Positions 51,617 through 64,000 of a DNA stretch of 64,000 bases are shown one piece after another; positions within the stretch are counted from its first letter, which is position 1; each line of letters opens with the position of its first letter. This DNA comes from Sphingosinicella humi. Lineage in GTDB: Bacteria > Pseudomonadota > Alphaproteobacteria > Sphingomonadales > Sphingomonadaceae. The notes under the pieces are model-generated. The model did no database searches. It saw only the letters and a list, made by a program, of their open reading frames with translations, and had not been told where the DNA came from. The stretch is from NCBI RefSeq assembly GCF_003129465.1, contig NZ_QFFF01000001.1:1-64000 (forward strand). Direction: 5' to 3'. The position numbers and the translations under genes are program-made.

Positions 51617-52494
51617 CGACATCCCTCCCCAAATATGACGATTTCATGCTGCCGACGCTGAAGGCGCTCCACGCGCTCGGCGGCTCTGCTTCGATCGAGG
51701 AAATCCAAGATCGCCTCGTCTCCGACATGGGGCTGACGCCGGAACAGATGGAAGCCGCTTATCCGAAAAGCGGAGCGCTGATCGCGCCGGATCGGATGTC
51801 CTGGGCGCGCAGCTACCTGAAGATCGCCGGTCTCCTCAAGAGAGCCGGAAAAGGCATCTGGGTGCTCACCGATCAGGGGCGCGAAGCGACGGGCATGACG
51901 CCGGCGCAGCTCAAGGCGCATGTCAAGAAGCTGAGCGCACCCCATCACGCCTCGGTGGTGGCAAGACGCAAACAGGCGCGCGCGGGCGAAGCATCGATCG
52001 ACAACGTCGAGGAGGAGACGGAACAGGAGGATGTCTGGGCCGATCAGCTGCTGGCGAAGGTCCAATCGATCGAACCCGCCGCCTTTGAGCGACTTGCCCA
52101 ACGTATCCTGCGCGAGAGCGGATTCACGCGCGTTGAAGTGACCGGCAAGTCCGGGGATGGCGGGATCGACGGACACGGCGTGTTGCGGGTGAACCTGATC
52201 TCCTTTCAGGTCCTGTTTCAGTGCAAGCGCTACAAGGGCTCCGTTTCGGCCGGCACCGTGCGCGACTTTCGAGGAGCGATGCAAGGACGCGCGGACAAGG
52301 GTCTCATCATCACCACCGGCACCTTCACGCCCGACGCGCGCCGCGAAGCCACGCGGGACGGTGCCCCAGCGATCGATCTGATCGACGGCGAAGCACTGAC
52401 CGATCTCCTGAAGTCACTCAAGTTGGGCGTTCGTGTCGAGCAGGTGATCACCGAGCGAGTGACGGTGGAGGAGGACTTCTTCGACGAAATCTGA
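51613..52494 (+). CDS. Mrr-type restriction endonuclease
   Basis: 293 aa with GTG start inside the previous stop. N-terminal winged-helix domain Mrr_N (about 6-110): PTLKALHALGGSASIEEIQD, SWARSYLKIAGLLKRAGKG. C-terminal PD-(D/E)XK domain (about 150-265): FERLAQRILRESGFTRVEVT, GDGGIDG (Asp186), FQCKRYKGSVS (Gln203, Lys205). Mrr enzymes cleave methylated foreign DNA (type IV). Coupled with an MmeI-like enzyme, the pair may act as one defence unit. Confidence 0.9.
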   Translation: MTTSLPKYDDFMLPTLKALHALGGSASIEEIQDRLVSDMGLTPEQMEAAYPKSGALIAPDRMSWARSYLKIAGLLKRAGKGIWVLTDQGREATGMTPAQLKAHVKKLSAPHHASVVARRKQARAGEASIDNVEEETEQEDVWADQLLAKVQSIEPAAFERLAQRILRESGFTRVEVTGKSGDGGIDGHGVLRVNLISFQVLFQCKRYKGSVSAGTVRDFRGAMQGRADKGLIITTGTFTPDARREATRDGAPAIDLIDGEALTDLLKSLKLGVRVEQVITERVTVEEDFFDEI

Positions 52495-52587
52495 CGGAGT
52501 AAATGTGTCCACTCCCCACCCGATTGGAACCGCGCGCCCTCCCCTCCTATATTCCCTTTAGAACGCGAAGGTTTGAAGGAGTTGGCC

Positions 52588-52851
52588 ATGGCCGGCGGGT
52601 GGACGCGGGATGGGGCGGTGCAGGAGCAGATCGACGACAGCGTCACCGACGCCGTGCTCGCCGCGCGCGCCGCGCTGGCGGCTGGCGGCGGATCGGAATA
52701 TTGCGAGGTGTGCGGCGAGGCCATCCCCGAAGCGCGGCGGCGGGCGCTGCCGGGAGCGCGGACCTGCGTGTCCTGCCAGGCGGAACGGGACGGGCGGCGG
52801 GTGAGCGCCGGCATCAATCGGCGCGGGAGCAAGGACAGCCAGCTTCGCTAG
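52588..52851 (+). CDS. DksA/TraR C4 zinc-finger protein
   Basis: 87 aa from the ATG at 52588, after GAAGGAG; the TTG at 52573 is disfavoured. C4 finger CEVCG and CVSC around EAIPEARRRALPGARTCVSC matches short DksA/TraR proteins (YbiI type). It lacks the long coiled coil of DksA, so effects on RNA polymerase are uncertain. Stands between Mrr and rplK. Confidence 0.88.
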   Translation: MAGGWTRDGAVQEQIDDSVTDAVLAARAALAAGGGSEYCEVCGEAIPEARRRALPGARTCVSCQAERDGRRVSAGINRRGSKDSQLR

Positions 52852-52880
52852 GGTGCTCGCCGGACCCTGTTGCGCGGGGG

Positions 52881-52914
52881 CTGGATTGCTTCGTCGCAAG
52901 CTCCTCGCAATGAC
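52881..52914. repeat. Half unit of the GTCATTGCGAG repeat
   Basis: CTGGATTGCTTCGTCGCAAG followed by CTCCTCGCAATGAC equals the right half of the full units at 20911-20994 and elsewhere. It lies at the start of the 307-bp gap before rplK. Confidence 0.8.
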
Positions 52915-53006
52915 GGGGGCGGGAAGCGTTTGCGCTGCGCGGCGGCTTACGCTAAAGGCGCGCGCTTCCAAGCATGAGCATGGAATCGGGACCCCGGCGA
53001 TCAGGT

Positions 53007-53031
53007 CCCATCAAAGTAGTACTTTGATGGG
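53007..53031. repeat. 25-bp perfect palindrome upstream of rplK
   Basis: CCCATCAAAGTA (53007-53018) and TACTTTGATGGG (53020-53031) are exact reverse complements around one G. The core CAAAGTAGTACTTTG parallels the palindrome in the terminase gene (7068-7090). No T run follows, so it is not a standard terminator. The rest of 52915-53158 shows no gene and should contain the rplK promoter. Confidence 0.8.
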
Positions 53032-53158
53032 CTCCCTCAACGGGGAACGGAAGTGCGGGAGGCCTGTCTTGCTCGTTGAGCTCCGCAGGCCGTCTGGACC
53101 GCTAAACTTGAACCCGGGCCAAAGTACCCCTTCGGTCCGACCTACAGAGTGAGAGACA

Positions 53159-53590
53159 ATGGCTAAGAAGATTACGGGCTATATCAAGCTCCAGGTGCCC
53201 GCGGGCGCCGCCAATCCTTCGCCGCCGATCGGCCCGGCCCTGGGTCAGCGCGGCGTCAACATCATGGAATTCTGCAAGGCCTTCAATGCCGCCACCGGCG
53301 ACATGGAAAAGGCGATGCCGATCCCGACCATCATCACCGTCTATGCGGACCGCAGCTTCTCGTTCGAGACGAAGACGCCGCCGGCGACCTTCCTCCTGAA
53401 GAAGGCCGCGAAGCTCAAGTCCGGCTCCAAGGAGCCCGGCAAGGCTTCGGCCGGCACGATCAAGCGCTCGCAGCTGCGCGAGATCGCCGAGACTAAGATG
53501 AAGGATCTGAACGCGAACGATCTCGACTCCGCGACCAAGATCATCGAAGGCAGCGCCCTCTCGATGGGCCTCGAAGTGGTGGAGGGCTAA
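53159..53590 (+). CDS. rplK: 50S ribosomal protein L11
   Basis: 143 aa. [20 protein letters not shown] at the N-terminus, [40 protein letters not shown] and the C-terminal [20 protein letters not shown] are family signatures. Part of the GTPase-associated centre of the ribosome. Three bp before rplA, same operon. Confidence 0.97.
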   Translation: MAKKITGYIKLQVPAGAANPSPPIGPALGQRGVNIMEFCKAFNAATGDMEKAMPIPTIITVYADRSFSFETKTPPATFLLKKAAKLKSGSKEPGKASAGTIKRSQLREIAETKMKDLNANDLDSATKIIEGSALSMGLEVVEG

Positions 53591-53593
53591 ACG

Positions 53594-54292
53594 ATGGCTA
53601 AGCTCACGAAGAAGCAGAAGACGCTCGCCGAGACGATCGACCGCGAGAAGCTGCACGGCGTCGACGAAGCGATCGGCGTCATCAAGGCCAACGCCACGGC
53701 CAAGTTCGACGAGACGGTCGAGATCGCGCTGAACCTCGGCGTCGACCCGCGCCACGCCGACCAGATGGTCCGCGGCGTCGTCACCCTGCCCGCCGGCACC
53801 GGCAAGGACGTTCGCGTCGCCGTGTTCGCGCGCGGCGACAAGGCCGAGGAAGCCAAGAAGGCGGGCGCGGACGTGGTCGGCGCGGAAGACCTGATGGAGA
53901 CCATCCAGGGCGGCACCATCGACTTCGACCGCGTCATCGCGACGCCGGACATGATGGGCATCGTCGGCCGCCTCGGCAAGGTGCTCGGCCCCAAGGGCCT
54001 GATGCCGAACCCGAAGCTCGGCACCGTCACCCCGAACGTCACCGAAGCCGTCAAGGCGGCCAAGGGCGGCCAGGTCGAGTTCCGCGTCGAGAAGGCCGGC
54101 ATCATCCATTCCGGCATCGGCAAGGCGAGCTTCTCCGAAGCCGACCTTCGCAAGAATTTCGACGCGTTCGTCGACGCGATCGTCAAGGCGAAGCCGGCCG
54201 GCGCCAAGGGCAAATATGTGAAGAAGGTGGCGCTCAGCTCCTCGATGGGGCCGGGCATCAAGGTCGACGTGGCGGAAGTCGCGGCGGCGTAA
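53594..54292 (+). CDS. rplA: 50S ribosomal protein L1
   Basis: 232 aa, full length. [40 protein letters not shown] and [19 protein letters not shown] are hallmark segments. Binds 23S rRNA at the E-site stalk and often represses its own operon mRNA. Follows rplK. Confidence 0.97.
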   Translation: MAKLTKKQKTLAETIDREKLHGVDEAIGVIKANATAKFDETVEIALNLGVDPRHADQMVRGVVTLPAGTGKDVRVAVFARGDKAEEAKKAGADVVGAEDLMETIQGGTIDFDRVIATPDMMGIVGRLGKVLGPKGLMPNPKLGTVTPNVTEAVKAAKGGQVEFRVEKAGIIHSGIGKASFSEADLRKNFDAFVDAIVKAKPAGAKGKYVKKVALSSSMGPGIKVDVAEVAAA

Positions 54293-54450
54293 CATGCGGT
54301 GTCCCGGCGAAATCCGGGACCCACGTCTGGACACCGGCTTGCGCCGGTGGACGAGGAGGCCGGGGCCGACGCTCCGGCCTTTCCTTTTGGCGGCGCTGCA
54401 ACCCTGATGCCGCCGCGTCGTTCCTAGTCCGACCAGACAGGAAGAGACGC
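54293..54450. repeat. Partial CCGG hairpin repeat after rplA
   Basis: GTGTCCCGGCGAAATCCGGG and ACACCGGCTTGCGCCGGTGG at about 54300-54350 are a shortened version of the hairpin repeat family at 47334-47599. No gene in the gap. Confidence 0.6.
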
Positions 54451-54729
54451 ATGAAGCACGCCCCTTACCTCATCGCCCTCATCGCCCTTGCCGCCTGCGG
54501 CGGCGACAATCGCGCGGAGAACACCGCCGACCAGCTTGAGGAGGCGGCCGAGCAGAGCACGCCGGCCGCGGAGGCTGTGCTCGAAAATGCAGCGGACCGG
54601 ATCGAAGCAGGCGTGCCCAATCCGGACGAGACGGCCCAGCAGGCGCTGAACCAGGCGGGCAATGCGCAGATGGGCGGATCGCCGCCCGAAGTCTCGCAGC
54701 CGGTCGACGATCCCGGCAACGGCTATTGA
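54451..54729 (+). CDS. Small lipoprotein, unknown
   Basis: 92 aa. Signal peptide MKHAPYLIALIALAACGG, lipidation at Cys16. The mature part is acidic and Ala/Glu/Gln-rich (ENTADQLEEAAEQSTPAAEA), likely helical or disordered. No family beyond lipoprotein. Sits between rplA and rplJ, where it interrupts the usual rplKA-rplJL arrangement together with repeats. Confidence 0.7.
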   Translation: MKHAPYLIALIALAACGGDNRAENTADQLEEAAEQSTPAAEAVLENAADRIEAGVPNPDETAQQALNQAGNAQMGGSPPEVSQPVDDPGNGY

Positions 54730-54829
54730 GGTGCGTCTGAGCGCCTCCATGTTGACCTTCCCGAGAAAGGCGCTATAGGCGCGGCTTCGCTCGCCCGGCT
54801 CGTCCGCGCGAGCATCCGTCCGAGACAGT

Positions 54830-54973
54830 TGGTGGGGGCGTCGCTCCCTTAATTTCCAGCCTAGACGGGGAAGAGTTTCTGACCGGGCACGCCGCCCGGG
54901 TCTGCCTGTCTCATCAGGCCTGCAACCCATCCCCTCGGACAAAAGTACCCGCGTGGCGGACGGTCCGCCGCGC
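54830..54973 (+). promoter_or_regulatory. Probable L10 leader region
   Basis: The 262-bp gap before rplJ has no gene but several GC-rich hairpins, e.g. CGGGCACGCCGCCCG (54887-54901 region) and GCGTGGCGGAC (54951-54961) with GTCCGCCGCGC (54963-54973). In many bacteria L10-L7/L12 binds such a leader to repress rplJL translation; assignment by position only. Confidence 0.4.
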
Positions 54974-54991
54974 GTATTTTGGAGTAGAGGC

Positions 54992-55507
54992 ATGGATAGA
55001 GCTCAAAAGGCCGAAGCCGTCGCCGAGCTGAAGCAGACGTTCAACGAGGTCGCCGTGGTGGTCGTCACCCGCAACCTCGGCCTGACGGTGGCCCAGTCCA
55101 CCGACCTCAGGACCCGGATGCGCGACGCCGGCGCCAGCTACAAGGTGGCCAAGAACACGCTCACCCTGATTGCCGTCGAGGGCACGACCTACGCCCCGAT
55201 CAGCGACATGCTGACCGGGCCGACCGCGCTCGCCACCTCCGCCGATCCGGTCGCGGCCGCCAAGGCTGCCGTCGACTTCGCGAAGACCAACCCCAAGTTG
55301 GAAATCGTGGGCGGCGCGATGGGCGAGACGCTGCTCGACGTCGACGGCGTGAAGGCGCTCGCCGAGCTTCCGTCGCTCGATGAACTGCGCGCCAAGATCA
55401 TCGGTCTGGTCAATGCACCGGCCACGAAGATCGCGCAGGTCGTCAACGCGCCGGCGGCCAAGCTGGCCCGCGTGTTCGCCGCTTATGGCGACAAGGAAGC
55501 CGCCTAA
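54992..55507 (+). CDS. rplJ: 50S ribosomal protein L10
   Basis: 171 aa from the ATG at 54992 (MDRAQKAEAVAELKQTFNEV), after GGAGTAGAGG. VTRNLGLTVAQSTDLRTRMR, YKVAKNTLTLIAVEGTTYAP and the C-terminal helix for L7/L12 dimers (NAPAAKLARVFAAYGDKEAA) are present. Anchors the ribosomal stalk. 68 bp before rplL. Confidence 0.96.
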   Translation: MDRAQKAEAVAELKQTFNEVAVVVVTRNLGLTVAQSTDLRTRMRDAGASYKVAKNTLTLIAVEGTTYAPISDMLTGPTALATSADPVAAAKAAVDFAKTNPKLEIVGGAMGETLLDVDGVKALAELPSLDELRAKIIGLVNAPATKIAQVVNAPAAKLARVFAAYGDKEAA

Positions 55508-55575
55508 GCGGGCACCTGAATTCAATACCGTTTGAACTGAACTGACGGGCCGCGTGGCCTACATGGAGACTTAAA

Positions 55576-55953
55576 ATGGCAGACATCAATTCCCTCGTTG
55601 ACCAGCTCTCCGAGCTGACCGTTCTCGAAGCCGCGGACCTCGCCAAGGCGCTCGAAGAGAAGTGGGGCGTTTCGGCCGCCGCGGCTGTCGCGGTTGCCGG
55701 CCCGGCCGCCGGCGGCGCTGGCGCCCCGGCTGCTGAAGAGCAGACCGAGTTCGACGTCATCCTCACCGGCGACGGCGGCAAGAAGATCAACGTGATCAAG
55801 GAAGTCCGCGCCATCACCGGCCTGGGTCTCGGCGAAGCCAAGGCGCTCGTCGAAGGCGCTCCGAAGCCGATCAAGGAAGGCGTGAACAAGGCCGAGGCCG
55901 AGGAAATCAAGAAGAAGATCGAGGAAGCCGGCGGCACCGTCGAGCTGAAGTAA
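55576..55953 (+). CDS. rplL: 50S ribosomal protein L7/L12
   Basis: 125 aa. N-terminal dimerisation helices ([20 protein letters not shown]), Ala/Gly-rich hinge (about 38-55) and C-terminal domain [40 protein letters not shown]. Recruits translation GTPases. Followed by a strong terminator instead of running directly into rpoB. Confidence 0.97.
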   Translation: MADINSLVDQLSELTVLEAADLAKALEEKWGVSAAAAVAVAGPAAGGAGAPAAEEQTEFDVILTGDGGKKINVIKEVRAITGLGLGEAKALVEGAPKPIKEGVNKAEAEEIKKKIEEAGGTVELK

Positions 55954-55997
55954 GCTCGACCGTCCGGCACCGGCTTCGGCCGGTCCAGATCAAGGAA

Positions 55998-56033
55998 GGG
56001 GCGGCTCCCGCGCGGGGCCGCCCCTTTTCTTTT
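55998..56033 (+). terminator. Rho-independent terminator after rplL
   Basis: GGGGCGGC (55998-56005) pairs with GCCGCCCC (56017-56024), followed by TTTTCTTTT. Ends the rplJL transcript well before rpoB. Confidence 0.88.
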
Positions 56034-56063
56034 GGCCAATGCATTCGCTAGGTCCGGGCGGTC

Positions 56064-56657
56064 ATGATTCGTCGTCTTGTTGCCGTCCTTTGTGCGCTCC
56101 TCGCCCTCCTCGCCCTCCCCCGGACCGCCGCCGCCGAGGCGCTGCCGCGGGTGCGGCTCGAGACGAGCGCCGGGTCCATAGTCATCGAGCTGGAGGCGAA
56201 GCGGGCACCGGTCACGGCCGGGAACTTCCTCGCCTATGTCGACGGCAAGAAGTTCGACGGCACCACCTTCTACCGGGCGGCGCGCAACAAGCGGGCGCCC
56301 GAATATGGCCTCGTCCAGGGCGGCATCAACCACCGCGTCGTGGGCGCGCTTCTCCCCATCGAGCATGAGCCGACGACGAAGACCGGCCTCCGCCACATCG
56401 ACGGCACCGTCTCGATGGCCCGCAATGCGCCGGGGACCGCGATGGGCGACTTCTTCATCACCATCGGCAAGGGCGCCTATCTCGACGCCCGCGGCGACTA
56501 TGCCGGCTATGCCGCCTTCGGGCAGGTGGTGGAGGGGATGGACGTCGTCCGCAAGATCCTCGCCGCCCCCACCTATCCGGGCGGCCGCTCCGAGAACACG
56601 ATCGGTCAGTCGATCATCAAGCCGATCCGCATCATCCGCGCGCGGCGGGTGGAATAG
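56064..56657 (+). CDS. Exported cyclophilin-type peptidyl-prolyl isomerase
   Basis: 197 aa with signal peptide (MIRRLVAVLCALLALLALPR to TAAA). Cyclophilin core: VTAGNFLAYVDGKKFDGTTF, YRAARNK, GLVQGGIN, GTVSMARNAPGTAMGDFFIT, AAFGQVVEGMDVVRKIL. Phe/Met/Ala/Phe active-site positions (FYRA, VQGG, SMAR, FFIT) are kept. A periplasmic folding helper. Lies in the gap between rplL and rpoB. Confidence 0.92.
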   Translation: MIRRLVAVLCALLALLALPRTAAAEALPRVRLETSAGSIVIELEAKRAPVTAGNFLAYVDGKKFDGTTFYRAARNKRAPEYGLVQGGINHRVVGALLPIEHEPTTKTGLRHIDGTVSMARNAPGTAMGDFFITIGKGAYLDARGDYAGYAAFGQVVEGMDVVRKILAAPTYPGGRSENTIGQSIIKPIRIIRARRVE

Positions 56658-56731
56658 CGCCCCTTCGATGGCCCGTGCCAATGGCGGAGAAAGACGCTAG
56701 ATTAACCATGAAGGCCGGCGGGGGGTGACGG

Positions 56732-57940
56732 ATGACGAGGGGGACGGCGCGCGAGCGGGGGGCGGAGCCGGCGAGCGGCGAGGCCGCAGCGGCCGACGCG
56801 TTCGAGGCTCAGTCGCGGCTGATCCACGACCAGGCCGAGACCATCGCCCATTATCGGAAGATGTACGACCGCTCCTCGGCGCTGGCCAGGATCGGGGTGT
56901 GGGAGTGCGATCTCGCCACCGAGGCGCTGATCTGGACCGACGGCGTCTACGACCTGTTCGATCTTCCCCGCGGCTCGCCGCTGGTGCGCTCCAAGATCGT
57001 CGAGATGTACGAGGCCGGCTCGCGGCGGGAGATGGAGCGGCTCCGCGCCGCGGCCATCCGCGACGGGACGGGCTTCGCGCTCGACGTCCATATCCGGACG
57101 GCGGGGGGCGAGCCGCGCTGGCTGCGGCTCACCGTCGACGTGGAGCAGGAGGATGGCCGCCCGGTCCGCATCTTCGGGACCAAGCAGGACATCACCGAGC
57201 AGAAGGCGGCCGAGGAGAAGGTGCGCGCGCTCCAGGCCGAGCTGATCCAGGCTTCGCGGCGGAGCGCGATGGGGGCCATGGCCTCGACCCTGGCGCACGA
57301 GCTCAACCAGCCGCTCGCCGCCATCGGCAACTTCGTCGCCGGCGCGCGGCGGATGCTGGAGCGGCCGGAGCCCGACAGGCTGATGCTGGAGCGCGGCCTC
57401 GCCTCGATCGAGCAATGCGCCCAGCGGGCCGCCAACATCATCCGCAGCCTGCGCGCGATGAGCGGCGACGAGGCCCGGCGCGAGCGTCTCGGCGTCAACG
57501 GCCTGATCCGGGAAGCCGTCTCGCTCGCCGTTGCCGGAAGCGGCGACGGCGCCGCGGTCCGCTACGAACTGGCGGACGACGCGGCGGTTTCGGTCGACCC
57601 GGTGCAGATCCAGCAGGTCTTTATCGCGCTCGTCAAGAACGCCGCCGAGGCGGTACGCCCCCTCGCCCGGCGAGAGATCGTCATTTCATCGTCGCTGACC
57701 GAAGAGGTCGTCGTCATCCGGGTCGAGGACAATGGGCCGGGCCTGCCGCCGTACGCGCCGAAGGCGCTGTTCGACTCCCGCGCGTCGTCCAAGCCCGACG
57801 GCATGGGCATCGGCCTCCCCGTCAGCCGGACCATCGTCGAAGCCCATGGCGGCAAGATCGCGGCCTCGAACCGGGCGGCGGGCGGCGCCCGCTTCGACGT
57901 CACGCTGCCGTTGGCGGCAATCGACGATGACGGGCATTGA
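56732..57940 (+). CDS. PAS-domain sensor histidine kinase (FixL/NtrB-like HisKA)
   Basis: 402 aa, no transmembrane segment, hence cytosolic. A PAS/PAC domain at about 50-160 (LARIGVWECDLATEALIWTD, GEPRWLRLTVDVEQEDGRPV). HisKA with phospho-acceptor His189 in TLAHELNQPLAAIGNFV. HATPase about 280-398 with N-box KNAAEAV, DNGPGLPPY and GMGIGLPVSRTIVEAHGG. The HELNQPLAA wording is shared with FixL/DctB-type kinases. No response regulator is encoded nearby. Confidence 0.92.
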   Translation: MTRGTARERGAEPASGEAAAADAFEAQSRLIHDQAETIAHYRKMYDRSSALARIGVWECDLATEALIWTDGVYDLFDLPRGSPLVRSKIVEMYEAGSRREMERLRAAAIRDGTGFALDVHIRTAGGEPRWLRLTVDVEQEDGRPVRIFGTKQDITEQKAAEEKVRALQAELIQASRRSAMGAMASTLAHELNQPLAAIGNFVAGARRMLERPEPDRLMLERGLASIEQCAQRAANIIRSLRAMSGDEARRERLGVNGLIREAVSLAVAGSGDGAAVRYELADDAAVSVDPVQIQQVFIALVKNAAEAVRPLARREIVISSSLTEEVVVIRVEDNGPGLPPYAPKALFDSRASSKPDGMGIGLPVSRTIVEAHGGKIAASNRAAGGARFDVTLPLAAIDDDGH

Positions 57941-58166
57941 CGCTGACGCCTCTCGCCCCTATATCGCGCACCTCACCACAGTCATTCGGAACAGGTTCCG
58001 CCGTCGCGCAGCGGGGTCAACGCATTGATCGGCTGGGGTTTCTTAGACGCTGAAGCTGCGGTCTCCAAGCTCGAGACTCGCGGCTTTTTGCGTTTGTGGC
58101 GCACCTGAATCAGGGCCCTGGCGGAGATTTTTCTCCGCGGGACAGGCAGACGAGGCGAATTTATAC
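57941..58166. other. rpoB upstream region
   Basis: 226 bp without a gene. Should carry the rpoBC promoter because rplL is closed off by a terminator and the kinase gene ends at 57940. No confident -35/-10 pair could be named. Confidence 0.35.
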
Positions 58167-62330
<4,164 letters not shown>

Positions 62331-62391
62331 GCGAGCGGGGCGCTGGGAAGCGCCCCCTCACCTTCCGCCCGATTTTGAGATTTCTCCCTGA

Positions 62392-64000
<1,609 letters not shown>

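Overview
High-GC alphaproteobacterial chromosome, most probably order Sphingomonadales. Supporting signs: a BCCP/biotin carboxylase - Aat - DUF2155 - MlaD - NDUFA12 - DUF192 - two-domain cold-shock neighbourhood, a FYDLN-type acidic protein, the F1-ATPase zeta inhibitor (DUF1476), and dense GTCATTGCGAG / ATCCTGAGC-TCGAAGG dispersed repeats. All assignments were made by reading the sequence and recalling families; no search was run.

Layout. (1) 1-4010: accessory strip. It begins with the tail of an insertion sequence and holds small orphan genes (lipoproteins, small membrane proteins, immunity-like proteins) with three near-identical 122-bp repeats. Each repeat sits 25-26 bp before the start codon of a minus-strand orphan gene. 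The strip ends at the 3' end of tRNA-Ala(GGC). (2) 4165-14820: core aroA-cmk ... rpsA-ihfB. Between cmk and rpsA there is about 6 kb containing a phage/gene-transfer-agent-like TerS-TerL pair, two unknown genes, small membrane genes (one frameshifted) and a DUF2975/HTH pair. (3) 14881-18254: tRNA-Leu(TAA), PilZ protein, peptide-binding lipoprotein, DUF4112 protein, and an ArsR-SRPBCC operon with a 16-bp palindromic operator. (4) 18330-31796: S9 peptidase, SCP2 protein, both subunits of succinyl-CoA:3-ketoacid CoA-transferase, a lactonase-like MBL protein, quinone oxidoreductase, DUF1476-BolA-Grx4, an XRE regulator, a BlaI/M56 pair with two BlaI boxes, MBL hydrolase, DUF4230 and NadA. (5) 31848-46221: TPP enzyme, Sel1 protein, a Pcm-erythromycin esterase fusion, ThiS, AroQ, AccB, AccC, L,D-transpeptidase, ArsC, Aat (overlapping a DUF2155 gene tail-to-tail by 235 bp), MlaD, NDUFA12, DUF192, cold-shock protein, RecX and a fatty-acyl-AMP ligase. 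(6) 46270-64000: tRNA-Trp, secE, nusG, rplK, rplA, rplJ, rplL, rpoB, rpoC (cut by the window end). This cluster is opened between nusG and rplK by a second TerS-like gene plus an MmeI-type restriction-modification enzyme and an Mrr-type restriction enzyme, and between rplL and rpoB by a cyclophilin and a PAS histidine kinase.

Main points of interest: the repeat-tagged orphan-gene strip next to tRNA-Ala; packaging genes lodged inside two core operons, all three carrying in-frame palindromic or repeat-derived insertions; the MmeI-like/Mrr pair with overlapping stop and start; the Pcm-esterase fusion; and the M56 sensor with a coiled-coil periplasmic tail.
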